A stretch of 64,000 bases of DNA from Sedimentitalea xiamensis. Lineage in GTDB: Bacteria; Pseudomonadota; Alphaproteobacteria; Rhodobacterales; Rhodobacteraceae. Positions 43,452-52,055 of the stretch are shown in pieces. A model generated the notes under the pieces. That model saw only the letters and a list, made by a program, of their open reading frames with translations, had not been told where the DNA came from and made no database searches. The stretch lies in NCBI RefSeq assembly GCF_030164465.1, contig NZ_JASNJE010000002.1, positions 205,266 to 269,265 of the forward strand, in the 5' to 3' direction. The translations under genes and the position numbers were made by a program. Every line of letters begins with the position of its first letter. Within the stretch, counting starts at the first letter, position 1.

Positions 43452-43979
43452 TCAGTTGGACACGAGCCGTTTCAGCCAGCCCTTTTTCGCCGGCGCTTCG
43501 CCATCGGTTTCGCCGTCCGGCGTTTCACCCGGTTCCGCCGGGCCTTCGACCGCGTTCTGGAAACTCGAAAAAAACTGTTCCGCCATCTTCTTGGCGAAAC
43601 CGTCGATGATGCGGCTGCCGAGCTGCGCCAGCTTGCCGCCGACCTTCGCCTCCACGTCATAGGTCAGAATCGTGCCGGCGTCGCTGTCCGCAAGCGTCAC
43701 CCTGGCCTCGCCCTTTGCGAATCCGGCGGCGCCGCCCTTGCCTTCGCCGCTCAGCGTCAGGCTTTCACCCTCGACGACATCGGATATCGTCACGCTTCCC
43801 TTGAAGGTCGCCTTGACCGGACCGACCTTCTGCACGACCGTCGCTTCAAAACCGTCGGCGGCGGAGCCGGTCATTTCCTGACAGCCCGGCACGCATTTCT
43901 TCAACACTTCGGGATCCAGCAGCGCCTGCCAGACTTGCGCACGCGGCGCGGCGATTTCTCGGGATTCGTTCATCTGCAT
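43452..43979 (-). CDS. coxG: CoxG family SRPBCC protein
   Basis: 175 residues. START/Bet v1-like fold of the CoxG family: [32 protein letters not shown], then [20 protein letters not shown]. The C-terminal tail (Glu/Pro-rich then [11 protein letters not shown]) may bind the membrane; CoxG has been linked to membrane anchoring of the CO dehydrogenase and to quinone delivery. 32 bases upstream of coxS, same strand. The maturation genes coxD, coxE and coxF are not adjacent. Confidence 0.9.
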   Translation of the reverse strand: MQMNESREIAAPRAQVWQALLDPEVLKKCVPGCQEMTGSAADGFEATVVQKVGPVKATFKGSVTISDVVEGESLTLSGEGKGGAAGFAKGEARVTLADSDAGTILTYDVEAKVGGKLAQLGSRIIDGFAKKMAEQFFSSFQNAVEGPAEPGETPDGETDGEAPAKKGWLKRLVSN

Positions 43980-44051
43980 GGGGAGATCCTCCGGCTTGAT
44001 TTCGAAACGTTAGGGCCGAATCACAGACCCGGCAATGGGACCAAGGTGCCG

Positions 44052-44954
44052 TTACCGCAGTTCCGGCGGGCGGAAGGTGACGCCATGATCGTCAAAGATC
44101 CGTTGCATCCGGCCGTCCTGCATCGCGGCGAAAATGGCATCGTCCACCGCATAGGCCAGCGGACGATAGGCGAAATGCACCGCGACTCCGACGGTCCAAC
44201 TGCCGACGGAAAAGCCCGGCAAGGGCGGGGCATGAAGGTCGAGATCCGGCGTCAGACCGAATTCCAGCTGCGCTTTCGGACCCATCGCCGCCTTGGTCGC
44301 GGCCTCTGCCAGCCCCTGCATCGCCAGTTGAACGCTCGGATACCTGGTCACGTTCTCGGCCAATTGCCCGCCCGGAAAGGCCGAGAGGTAGAAATCCGCG
44401 ATGGAATCGTTTTCCACCCCGACCGTATCGAAACGGAAATAGGCGGGCACGGGAGGATCGTCCGGGTAGGCGTCCCGGCGGTACGCGATGGCAATCTCCT
44501 CCACATGGTACTGGCCGGTGAAAACGACCTGCTCGACACGGCAGGCGAATTCGCTGTCATAGGGAACATGCATCATGACATTGGCGACCTGTCCGCCCAC
44601 GACCGGACCCTTCCAGACCCAGTTTCGCAGGTCGGCGTCCAGGTTCTCTCCGGCGGCGACCAGATCGAACCGCGGCTCGACCCCGATATCCTCGGCAATC
44701 AGCCGCGCGATGTCGATGTCGATCCCGGAAGGCTTGCCCCTGTCCAGGTAGGACCAGGGCGGAAAATCCTCATAGACGGCAAAGGTCATGAACCCCCTGT
44801 CCCGGATCGTGTCCAGGTCCGCGCCGACAATGTCACGGTCAGCGTTCTGCGGTTTGGGTTGGGGCACATGATCCGCGCAGCGGGCCAGCCCCGCGGTCGC
44901 GCCGGACCATCCGAGCGCCAGGGAGAGAAGAACGCCGCGGATGGATGTTTTCAT
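44052..44954 (-). CDS. xoxJ: Periplasmic binding protein-like XoxJ/MoxJ-type accessory protein
   Basis: 300 residues. Signal peptide at the N-terminus (RGVLLSLALGWSGATAGLA). Then a type 2 periplasmic binding fold: MTFAVYEDFPPWSYLDRGKP, SGIDIDIARLIAEDIGVEPR, and the C-terminal IFAAMQDGRMQRIFDDHGV. It is the pattern of MxaJ/XoxJ proteins next to PQQ methanol/alcohol dehydrogenases, which help mature or activate the enzyme. It follows the cytochrome gene by 94 bases on the minus strand. Assignment to XoxJ rests on context plus fold. Confidence 0.8.
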   Translation of the reverse strand: MKTSIRGVLLSLALGWSGATAGLARCADHVPQPKPQNADRDIVGADLDTIRDRGFMTFAVYEDFPPWSYLDRGKPSGIDIDIARLIAEDIGVEPRFDLVAAGENLDADLRNWVWKGPVVGGQVANVMMHVPYDSEFACRVEQVVFTGQYHVEEIAIAYRRDAYPDDPPVPAYFRFDTVGVENDSIADFYLSAFPGGQLAENVTRYPSVQLAMQGLAEAATKAAMGPKAQLEFGLTPDLDLHAPPLPGFSVGSWTVGVAVHFAYRPLAYAVDDAIFAAMQDGRMQRIFDDHGVTFRPPELR

Positions 44955-45048
44955 GTGCCCCCCCTGTGGCCCGGCGCCCGCCGGAATTGCGACTGCGGCG
45001 CCGGGCCGGGTGTTATCCGATTACCTGCAAATGCCACCGCATCCCGGA

Positions 45049-45726
45049 TCAGTGTGCGGCCGAGAGGCCGATTGTCAACGCTTCGGCGGCGGCCTTGAAG
45101 TCGGGCATGTCGCCCGAGATCAGGTTGGCCGCCCGGAATGCGGGGCTGTCGGCGACAGGCGCGCCGGACCCGGTTTCTATCTTTTCCGCGATCAGGACCA
45201 GTTCGGCCCGCAAAGAGTCCGCCTCGCCCCCGTCGGCCGGCATCCCGTCCAGCGCGTCCCGGATCTCCTTCAGTCGGGCGGTATAGTCGTCCAGCGCCCC
45301 ATCGTCCGGGCGGGTTTCGACATAGGTGCGGATCGCCCAGGCGGCTTTCTGCCCCAGGAGTTCGCCGAAAGCCGGCATCTTCGTTATGCCGTTCTGGGTA
45401 TAGCCTGTCTGAAAGCGTTCGACGAACCATTCGTCCCCGAATTCCTCGGCTTCGAGATACCTCAGGTCCGGGGCAAGCCCGCCGGACACGCCGCCCAGTC
45501 CGTGGCAGCGTGCACAGTTCTGATTGTAGCCGCTGTCGCCGATCTCGATCGCGGCGGTCCAGACATCGATACCCGCGTCGCGATACGGATTTTCGGTCAG
45601 CCACTCCTCGCCGACATCGGGCAAGACATCCGTATCCACCGGCTGCGGGGCAACGTCCCCGTGCGCCTGCGCAAGCGTCGCGCTCAAAATCAGACCCAGG
45701 GCGGCCAATGGTTTTCTCGTCAACAT
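45049..45726 (-). CDS. pedF: Cytochrome c-550 PedF-type
   Basis: 225 residues. Signal peptide (MLTRKPLAALGLILSATLAQA). A single heme-binding CARCH in YNQNCARCHGLGGVSGG, and an axial Met in NGITKMPAFGELLG. The N-terminal VAPQPVDTDVLPDVGEEWLT is characteristic of PedF proteins that take electrons from PQQ alcohol dehydrogenase. An additional C-terminal domain of ~80 residues is helical. Divergent from the accessory gene cluster at 45892. Confidence 0.9.
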   Translation of the reverse strand: MLTRKPLAALGLILSATLAQAHGDVAPQPVDTDVLPDVGEEWLTENPYRDAGIDVWTAAIEIGDSGYNQNCARCHGLGGVSGGLAPDLRYLEAEEFGDEWFVERFQTGYTQNGITKMPAFGELLGQKAAWAIRTYVETRPDDGALDDYTARLKEIRDALDGMPADGGEADSLRAELVLIAEKIETGSGAPVADSPAFRAANLISGDMPDFKAAAEALTIGLSAAH

Positions 45727-45784
45727 GTCCTACTCCCTTTCGTATCCAGTTTCGCGTTTTTACCCGCCAATGCTGCGCTGCGGT

Positions 45785-45869
45785 ATTCGACCTTGGTTCT
45801 AGATTGCACGAATCCGCCCCGAACTTCGACCATGGTCTAATGGCAATGCGTCGGCCCGTTGCTCAGATT
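45785..45869 (+). promoter_or_regulatory. Direct repeat and candidate promoter in the divergent intergenic region
   Basis: Two direct repeats, TTCGACCTTGGTTCTA (45786-45801) and TTCGACCATGGTCTA (45825-45839), spaced 39 bases, lie between the divergent cytochrome and ABC-binding genes. A -10-like CAGATT starts 40 bases after the C of the second CTTCGAC. Related motifs occur at 48640, 49317 and 51252. Probable binding sites for the local response regulator. Confidence 0.45.
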
Positions 45870-45891
45870 GACGATCAAAGAGGAGAATTAC

Positions 45892-47058
45892 GTGTTCAGA
45901 TCAACGATCCTGGGGCTCGGTCTTGCCTGGTTGTCCGGCGTGGCGGCTCTTGCCGATCTCGCGGTGTCGGTGACTTACCTGCAACAGGCGACGCCGCGCC
46001 CGCCGGTCCTGTCGAACCTCGACCCGGACCCGGAGAACCTGGGAATCGCCGGCGCGCGTCTCGGCCTGACGGAAAACGAAACGACCGGACGGTTCCTGAA
46101 CCATGCCTACCATCTTGACGTCGTGGAGGTGCCGGAAGACGGCGACCTGCTGTCGGCGGCGCGCACAGCGCTCGCGACGTCCGCCTTTCTCATCCTGGAC
46201 ATGCCGGCAGCCGATGCGCAGCGCGTCGCCGACCTGCCGGAAGCCGCCGGAGCGCTGCTGTTCAATGCCGCGGCCGGCAACATGACGCTGCGCGACGACG
46301 GCTGCCGCGCCAACCTGTTTCACACCATCCCGTCGGACGCCATGCGGGCCGATGCCCTGATGCAGTTCGCCGTGTTCAAACGCTGGGACAAGCTGGCGAT
46401 GATCGCCGGCGCGCATCCGGACGACATCGCCTTTGCCACGGCCCTGAAACGCAGCGCCGTCAAGTTCGGAATCGGAACGATCGCCGAAAAGACCTGGGAC
46501 TTCGACGCCGACATGCGCCGCAATGCAGCCCAGGAGGTGCCCCTGTTCACCCAGGACTTCGGCGACTACGCCATGATGCTGGTGGCGGATGAACTGCACG
46601 ATTTCGGCAGATACGTCGCCTACAACACCTGGGTGCCGCGCCCGGTGGCGGGATCGGAAGGCCTGCGTCCGGTGGCCTGGGACCGGGTCGTCGAACAATG
46701 GGGCGCCGCGCAATTGCAAAACCGGTTCGTGGAGATGACGGGGCGCGACATGGCTCCGCGCGACTATGCCGCCTGGGCCGCGATGCGCAGCCTTGGCGAA
46801 GCGATGACGCGCACCAATGCCGACGATGCCGCGACGCTGCGGGACTTCCTGCTGTCGGACGGGTTCGAACTGGCCGGGTTCAAGGGAAGGCCGCTGTCCT
46901 TCCGGACCTGGAACGGGCAGATGCGCCAGCCCATCCCGCTGGTGACGGACCGGGCTCTGGTGGCGCTTGCGCCGCTCGACGGATACCTGCATCAACGCAG
47001 TGAAATGGACACGCTCGGGCTGGACGAACCCGAAAGCAGATGTGAGGCGTTCAAATGA
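45892..47058 (+). CDS. PQQ-dependent alcohol dehydrogenase system ABC-type substrate-binding protein
   Basis: 388 residues. Signal peptide (STILGLGLAWLSGVAALA). Type 1 periplasmic binding-like fold of the family repeatedly found beside PQQ alcohol dehydrogenases: LAVSVTYLQQATPRPPVLSN, then DDGCRANLFHTIPSDAMRAD and WDKLAMIAGAHPDDIAFATA. Role in ligand sensing or cofactor supply is unproven. The GTG at 45892 is chosen because GAGGAG lies 6 bases before it. Overlaps the next gene by four bases. Confidence 0.85.
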   Translation: MFRSTILGLGLAWLSGVAALADLAVSVTYLQQATPRPPVLSNLDPDPENLGIAGARLGLTENETTGRFLNHAYHLDVVEVPEDGDLLSAARTALATSAFLILDMPAADAQRVADLPEAAGALLFNAAAGNMTLRDDGCRANLFHTIPSDAMRADALMQFAVFKRWDKLAMIAGAHPDDIAFATALKRSAVKFGIGTIAEKTWDFDADMRRNAAQEVPLFTQDFGDYAMMLVADELHDFGRYVAYNTWVPRPVAGSEGLRPVAWDRVVEQWGAAQLQNRFVEMTGRDMAPRDYAAWAAMRSLGEAMTRTNADDAATLRDFLLSDGFELAGFKGRPLSFRTWNGQMRQPIPLVTDRALVALAPLDGYLHQRSEMDTLGLDEPESRCEAFK

Positions 47059-48011
47059 GGTTTTTGCATTTTCCCATCGCCATCCTGCTGGCCGCGCCAG
47101 TGTCGGCGGGCGAGGTCTGGATCACCAACGAGAAGGACGACACCATCAGCGTCATCGACGTGCAGACGCTGGAAGTCACCCGCACGATTCCCACGGGCGA
47201 ACGTCCGCGCGGCATCATCTTTTCGCACGACTATTCACGGGTCTATATCTGCGCCTCCGACAGCGACACCGTGCAGGTGATGGACCCGGACACCGGCGAA
47301 ATCCTGCACGACCTGCCCTCGGGCGAGGACCCGGAACAATTCGCCCTTCATCCGAACGACCGCCATCTCTACATCGCCAACGAAGACGATGCGATCACGA
47401 CGGTCGTCGATACCGAAACCCGGACAATCCTGGCGCAGATCAATGTCGGCATCGAACCCGAAGGCATGGCGGTGAGCCCGGACGGGAAAATCGCGATCAC
47501 CACGTCCGAAACCACCAACATGGCGCATTGGATCGACACGGAAACCCGCGAACTTTTCGCCAATACCCTGGTCGATGCGCGTCCGCGCCATGCCGAATTC
47601 GCCGCCGGCGGCAGCGAACTTTGGGTCAGTTCCGAAATCGGCGGCACCGTCACCGTGTTCGACACGGCCACCCAGGCGGAAAAGGCCAAGATCCGGTTCG
47701 AAGTGCAAGGCGTGCATCCGGACCGGGTGCAACCCGTGGGGTTCGAATTCAGCGCCGACGAAAAGACCGTTTTCGTGGCGCTCGGCCCGTCCAATCACGT
47801 GGCCGTCATCAATGCCGAAACCTTCGAGGTCGAAGACTACATCCTCGTGGGGCGCCGGGTCTGGCACATGGCGTTCTCGCCCGACGACTCGCTGCTGTTC
47901 ACCACCAATGGCGTTTCGGGCGACGTGACGGTGATCGACGTTGCGAACCGCGAGGCCGTCAAGACGATCAAGGTCGGCCGTTTTCCCTGGGGCGCGGCGA
48001 CGCGGCCCTGA
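47055..48011 (+). CDS. PQQ-dependent catabolism-associated beta-propeller protein
   Basis: 318 residues. Signal peptide (MRFLHFPIAILLAAPVSAG) then a seven-bladed YVTN/NHL propeller: WITNEKDDTISVIDVQTLEV, VYICASDSDTVQVMDPDTGE, LYIANEDDAITTVVDTETRT and so on to VTVIDVANREAVKTIKVGRF. Belongs to the propeller family always found with PQQ alcohol oxidation genes. Periplasmic; role unproven. Coupled with the preceding gene (ATGA). Confidence 0.9.
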   Translation: MRFLHFPIAILLAAPVSAGEVWITNEKDDTISVIDVQTLEVTRTIPTGERPRGIIFSHDYSRVYICASDSDTVQVMDPDTGEILHDLPSGEDPEQFALHPNDRHLYIANEDDAITTVVDTETRTILAQINVGIEPEGMAVSPDGKIAITTSETTNMAHWIDTETRELFANTLVDARPRHAEFAAGGSELWVSSEIGGTVTVFDTATQAEKAKIRFEVQGVHPDRVQPVGFEFSADEKTVFVALGPSNHVAVINAETFEVEDYILVGRRVWHMAFSPDDSLLFTTNGVSGDVTVIDVANREAVKTIKVGRFPWGAATRP

Positions 48012-48075
48012 CCGGGCGGCGGTGTCGCCGCACGAAGAAGCCCGCAACAGAACGACAGGTCCGGGGGATCGTCCA

Positions 48076-48615
48076 TTGTTCAAACCCGCTTTCGCCATCG
48101 CCTGCCTGCTGTCCGCCCCCGCCTGGTGCGGCGATACGGATGCCAATGGCGCGCTGAACCCTCCCGAAATGGGCATTGACCGGGTGTTGGACAATGCCGC
48201 GCGCGGGCAGGTCGACATGATAACCTGCGCCTCGGGATATCACCTGACCAAGAAAGGCGACCACATCGACGCCCGGTCGGTGTTCACGGCCTGTGCGGCG
48301 GCCGGATACACCGGGGCGATGACCTGGATGGGGCAACTCGACAACAACGGTCTGGGCGCGGAATACAACCCTGACGCCGCCGCCGAATGGGACCGGCGCG
48401 CGGCGCTCGCGGGCGATCCGGTCGGGCAGTTCAACTACGGGCTGGACCTGATCCGGGGTCACGGAGTCGCGCAGGACACCGGCCAGGGGCGCGCCCTGGT
48501 CGACAAGGCGGCGGCGCAGGGTCTCGATATCGCGCTCAGATTGCAGGCGGCGGGCTACGATCCCGAAGAGGTGACGCCGGACGCGGACAACTGGAAATAC
48601 GCCCCGGCCTTCTGA
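48076..48615 (+). CDS. Secreted Sel1/TPR-like protein of the PQQ cluster
   Basis: 179 residues. A short signal peptide (LFKPAFAIACLLSAPAWC) then ASGYHLTKKGDHIDARSVFT and a Sel1-like repeat (GDPVGQFNYGLDLIRGHGVA, AQDTGQGRALVDKAAAQG). Probably a periplasmic interaction protein for the alcohol-oxidation system; no enzymatic function known. Start at 48076 is a TTG (preceded by CGGGGGATCG); uncertain. Lies 64 bases after the propeller gene. Confidence 0.75.
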   Translation: MFKPAFAIACLLSAPAWCGDTDANGALNPPEMGIDRVLDNAARGQVDMITCASGYHLTKKGDHIDARSVFTACAAAGYTGAMTWMGQLDNNGLGAEYNPDAAAEWDRRAALAGDPVGQFNYGLDLIRGHGVAQDTGQGRALVDKAAAQGLDIALRLQAAGYDPEEVTPDADNWKYAPAF

Positions 48616-48639
48616 CCGAGCTTCGGAAAACCGGCCGGT

Positions 48640-48656
48640 CTACGACTAAAGCACAG
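48640..48656 (+). promoter_or_regulatory. CTACGAC-type motif upstream of the small cytochrome gene
   Basis: CTACGACTAAAGCACAG, a member of the motif family also at 49317 and 51252. Here no good -10 hexamer lies at exactly 40 bases; CAATAG follows at about 46, so the site is less certain. Confidence 0.35.
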
Positions 48657-48745
48657 TCCGAAAGCCGCTTTTTCTTGATCCCTGTCAATAGGAGCCGACA
48701 TGCGGACCGGTTACGGTCGGACCGATCTGAACCCCGGAGGACCCC

Positions 48746-49159
48746 ATGAAACCGATCATTCCCGCCCTGTTGCTTGCCCTGTCCGGTCTGGCCACCGGCG
48801 CTGCCGCCGAATCCACCTTTGAAAAGGTCAAGGTGGATGCGGGCGCTCAACTGTTCGCCGCGGAATGCCGCAGGTGCCACGCGACCGACGCCGATCACGA
48901 AAGCTATGGTCCGCCGCTCGAAAACATCCTGGGCCGCGCCGCCGGAAGCTATCCCGACTACGAATATTCTATCGCGCTGGAAGCCTCCGGAATCGTCTGG
49001 ACCCCTGCCGCCCTGCGCGCCTGGATGGAAGACAATGACGGCTTCATGCCCGGCACCAAGATGCGCCACGTCGGCATCGACGACCGCACCGTGCAGGATT
49101 TCATCCTCGCCTATCTCGCCAGCATCACGACGCGGGACGGCAGCAAGATCGCCGACTGA
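48746..49159 (+). CDS. Small class I cytochrome c
   Basis: 137 residues. Signal peptide (MKPIIPALLLALSGLATGAA). Heme motif CRRCH at residues 41-45 and axial Met in NDGFMPGTKMRHVGI. Class I mitochondrial-like c-type cytochrome. Position immediately before the PQQ dehydrogenase suggests it is the electron acceptor or next carrier, alongside PedF. Confidence 0.88.
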   Translation: MKPIIPALLLALSGLATGAAAESTFEKVKVDAGAQLFAAECRRCHATDADHESYGPPLENILGRAAGSYPDYEYSIALEASGIVWTPAALRAWMEDNDGFMPGTKMRHVGIDDRTVQDFILAYLASITTRDGSKIAD

Positions 49160-49316
49160 CCGCGCCCGGCGGCCGCCCGCGGCGGCCGGGACCGTCTCCG
49201 CGTGGATTGCTCCCCGGACGGGGTGCCGGAACCGTGCGCGGCCATCCGGACCCGGTGCGCAAGCTCCGTTTCCCGGCCGGTCCCGGAACCGGCATGACCG
49301 CCCCCTCTGTGCGCCC

Positions 49317-49362
49317 CTACGACCTTTGTGCAATTTCGCCTGCGGCCTTTGCCTTTGATAAT
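49317..49362 (+). promoter_or_regulatory. Candidate regulated promoter of the PQQ alcohol dehydrogenase
   Basis: CTACGACCTTTGTGCAA at 49317-49333, then a -10-like GATAAT at 49357-49362, starting exactly 40 bases after the motif start. It lies ~70 bases before the ATG. Confidence 0.5.
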
Positions 49363-49432
49363 ACCCGCAGCCGTAAACCCTGCCTTGCCGGGTGGTCCGG
49401 CTGAGATTTTGGACACCAACGGGAGGAAACCG

Positions 49433-51196
49433 ATGAACCGGTTTATCATCGCGGCCGCTGCGGGCATATTCGCATCAGGCGTTGCGCAGGCTCAGGTCAC
49501 CGAGGAAGATCTGAACAACGACCAGACGATCACCACGCAGGTCGTCACCAATGGAATGGGGCGTCACCTTCAGCGCTACAGCCCGCTGGACATCCTGAAC
49601 AAGGACAACGTGCAGAACCTGGTTCCGGCCTGGGCCTTCTCGCTGGGCGGCGAAAAGCAGCGCGGCCAGGAAACCCAGCCGCTGGTCTATGACGGCATGA
49701 TGTATATCACCGGATCCTACAGCCGGATGTATGCCATCGACCTGGAGACCGGCAAGGAAGTCTGGCAGTATGACGCGCGGCTTCCCGAAGGCATCCTGCC
49801 CTGCTGCGACGTGGTGAACCGCGGCGCGGCGATCTACGGGGACAAGATCTATTTCGGCACGCTGGACGCGGTCATCGTCGCGCTGGACCGAAAGACCGGC
49901 GACGTGGCCTGGCGCAAGAAGATCGCCGACTACAAGGCCGGGTATTCCTACACCGCCGCTCCGCTGATCGTGGACGGCCTGGTCATCACCGGCAACTCCG
50001 GCGGTGAATTCGGCATCGTCGGCGAAGTGCAGGCGCGCGACGCGGAAACCGGCGACCTGGTCTGGACCCGTCCGGTTATCGAAGGCCACATGGGCACGCT
50101 GAACGGCGAGGAAAGCACCATGACCGGCACCCTGAACGCGACCTGGCCCGGCGACATGTGGAAGACCGGCGGCGGCGCGACCTGGCTCGGCGGATCCTAT
50201 GATTCCGACACTGACACGCTGGTCTTCGGAACCGGCAACCCGGCGCCCTGGAACAGCCACCTGCGCAATGCCGGCACCCCGACCGAAGGCAATGCGGGCG
50301 ACAACCTCTATGCCGCCAGCCGCATCGGCATCGATCCCAAGACCGGCGAGATCAAGTGGCACTACCAGACCACCCCGCGCGAAGGCTGGGACTATGACGG
50401 CGTGAACGAGGTCGTCGCCTATACCGACCGTGACGGCAACAAGCGCTACGCCACCGCCGACCGCAACGGCTTCTTCTATGTCCTGAACCGCGAGGACGGC
50501 GCATTCGTGCGCGCCGCGCCCTTCGTCAAGGACATCACCTGGGCCAGCGGCATCGACGACACCGGACGCCCGATCTTCGTCGAGGAAAACCGCCCCGGCG
50601 ATCCCTCTGCGGCGGCCGATGGCAAGAAGGGCGAGGTCGTGTTCTCGGCGCCGGGCTTCCTGGGCGGCAAGAACTGGATGCCGATGGCCTTCAGCCAGAA
50701 GACCGGCAACTTCTACGTGCCATCCAACGAATGGGGCATGGACATCTGGAACGAGCCGATCACCTACAAGAAGGGCGCGGCCTATCTCGGGTCCGGCTTC
50801 ACCATCAAGCCGATGTATGAGGACCACATCGGCAGCCTGAAGGCGATGGACCCGGACACCGGCGAAATCAAGTGGGAATACAAGAACGAAGCCCCGCTCT
50901 GGGCCGGCGTCATGGCGACCGCGGGCGGGCTTGTGTTCACCGGAACGCCCGAAGGCCGCTTCATCGCCTTTGACGATGAGACTGGCGACGAACTGTGGTC
51001 CTTCCAGACCGGCTCCGGCATCGTCGGCCAGCCGATCACCTGGGAACAGGACGGCGAGCAGTATGTCTCGGTCATCTCGGGCTGGGGCGGCGCGGTTCCG
51101 CTCTGGGGCGGCGAAGTCGCCAAGAAGGTCAACTATCTGAACCAGGGCGGCATGCTCTGGACCTTCAAGCTGCCCAGGCAGATGGCCGCCAACTGA
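49433..51196 (+). CDS. exaF: Lanthanide-type PQQ-dependent alcohol dehydrogenase (ExaF/PedH-like)
   Basis: 587 residues. Signal peptide ([20 protein letters not shown]) then an eight-bladed PQQ propeller. Adjacent cysteines Cys124-Cys125 ([12 protein letters not shown]) form the disulfide at the cofactor. The catalytic Asp320 is in [10 protein letters not shown], and Asp322 two residues later replaces the Ala found in calcium enzymes; this Asp is the mark of lanthanide coordination (known from XoxF and ExaF). The [15 protein letters not shown] and [13 protein letters not shown] segments are closer to ethanol-type ExaF/PedH than methanol-type XoxF. Oxidises a primary alcohol in the periplasm. 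Substrate is inferred. Start follows GGGAGGA. Confidence 0.92.
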   Translation: MNRFIIAAAAGIFASGVAQAQVTEEDLNNDQTITTQVVTNGMGRHLQRYSPLDILNKDNVQNLVPAWAFSLGGEKQRGQETQPLVYDGMMYITGSYSRMYAIDLETGKEVWQYDARLPEGILPCCDVVNRGAAIYGDKIYFGTLDAVIVALDRKTGDVAWRKKIADYKAGYSYTAAPLIVDGLVITGNSGGEFGIVGEVQARDAETGDLVWTRPVIEGHMGTLNGEESTMTGTLNATWPGDMWKTGGGATWLGGSYDSDTDTLVFGTGNPAPWNSHLRNAGTPTEGNAGDNLYAASRIGIDPKTGEIKWHYQTTPREGWDYDGVNEVVAYTDRDGNKRYATADRNGFFYVLNREDGAFVRAAPFVKDITWASGIDDTGRPIFVEENRPGDPSAAADGKKGEVVFSAPGFLGGKNWMPMAFSQKTGNFYVPSNEWGMDIWNEPITYKKGAAYLGSGFTIKPMYEDHIGSLKAMDPDTGEIKWEYKNEAPLWAGVMATAGGLVFTGTPEGRFIAFDDETGDELWSFQTGSGIVGQPITWEQDGEQYVSVISGWGGAVPLWGGEVAKKVNYLNQGGMLWTFKLPRQMAAN

Positions 51197-51220
51197 CCGC
51201 GGCCCGATCCCGAAAACCGG

Positions 51221-51246
51221 CGCGCATCCCTCGGGGTGCGCGTTTT
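51221..51246 (+). terminator. Rho-independent terminator after the PQQ dehydrogenase
   Basis: Stem CGCGCATCCC / GGGGTGCGCG (one G-T pair) with a two-base loop, followed by TTTTCGG. 25 bases after the stop codon. Confidence 0.85.
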
Positions 51247-51251
51247 CGGTT

Positions 51252-51297
51252 CTACGACCTTTCGCCAAGTGTGCCTCCGGGTTCGTTTTGCTAGACT
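51252..51297 (+). promoter_or_regulatory. Candidate regulated promoter of the LuxR-type response regulator
   Basis: CTACGACCTTTCGCCAA at 51252-51268 with a -10-like TAGACT at 51292-51297, again starting 40 bases after the motif. Directly downstream of the PQQ dehydrogenase terminator. Confidence 0.5.
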
Positions 51298-51324
51298 CAA
51301 TGCAATCAACACGGTAGCCGGCAC

Positions 51325-52014
51325 ATGCGCATGTCCAACAGACAGTCCCAGTCCAACTCGTTTCGGTCGGCCCTGATCGTCGACGATCATCCCCTGTTCT
51401 GCGACGCCCTGTCGATGACCCTTCAGGCGGTCGCCGGGATTCGCGACATCAGCACCGCGGCGACCCTGCAGGACGGGCTGGACTGGATCCGCGACAACGA
51501 CGCGCCCGATGTCATCGTGCTCGACCTGAACCTGCCCGACGTGAACGGTCTGGACGGGCTGATCCGGCTGCACAACGCCGTCGATACCCCCATCGTCATC
51601 GTCTCGTCGATGGCCGACAACCGGGTGATCAGCTCGGTGATCCACGCCGGCGCCGCGGGATTCGTCCCCAAGCACAGCCAGCGCGACGTGTTCCGCAACG
51701 CCTTCGACACATTGCGCGAAGGCCGGACCTTTGTGCCGCCCGGCTATGTCCTGCTGGAAAACAAGGACGCCAAGAACGGCGACGATGCGGTCAGCCGCCT
51801 GGCGTCGCTGACCAACCAGCAGGCGCGGATCCTGCAACTGATCTGCGAAGGCAAGCTGAACAAGCAGATCGCCTACGACCTGTCGATCGCCGAAACCACG
51901 GTCAAGGCGCATGTCACCGCGATCATGCGGAAACTCGGGGTGCAAAGCCGCACGCAGGCGGTCCTGATCGCCAAGGAAACCAGCTTCGGAAGCGTCTTGT
52001 CAGACCGCGCCTGA
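51325..52014 (+). CDS. LuxR/NarL-type response regulator of alcohol oxidation
   Basis: 229 residues. Receiver domain with SALIVDDHPLFCDALSM and phospho-acceptor Asp67 in VIVLDLNLPDVNG. C-terminal LuxR helix-turn-helix (LTNQQARILQLICEGKLNKQ, then IAETTVKAHVTAIMRKLGV). Related in type to ExaE/AgmR/ErbR activators of PQQ alcohol dehydrogenases. The following FIST sensor and hybrid kinase are its probable upstream partners. Likely to bind the CTACGAC motifs, including one before its own gene (inference). Confidence 0.9.
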   Translation: MRMSNRQSQSNSFRSALIVDDHPLFCDALSMTLQAVAGIRDISTAATLQDGLDWIRDNDAPDVIVLDLNLPDVNGLDGLIRLHNAVDTPIVIVSSMADNRVISSVIHAGAAGFVPKHSQRDVFRNAFDTLREGRTFVPPGYVLLENKDAKNGDDAVSRLASLTNQQARILQLICEGKLNKQIAYDLSIAETTVKAHVTAIMRKLGVQSRTQAVLIAKETSFGSVLSDRA

Positions 52015-52055
52015 CCTGCGTAGCATCGACACGGGGAAACATGGGAGGAGAAGCG

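Noticed and set aside
49433..51196. Methanol dehydrogenase XoxF
   Set aside because: The lanthanide Asp is present, but the sequence around the Cys-Cys motif and the PedF/propeller context fit the ethanol-type ExaF/PedH branch better; the substrate remains open.
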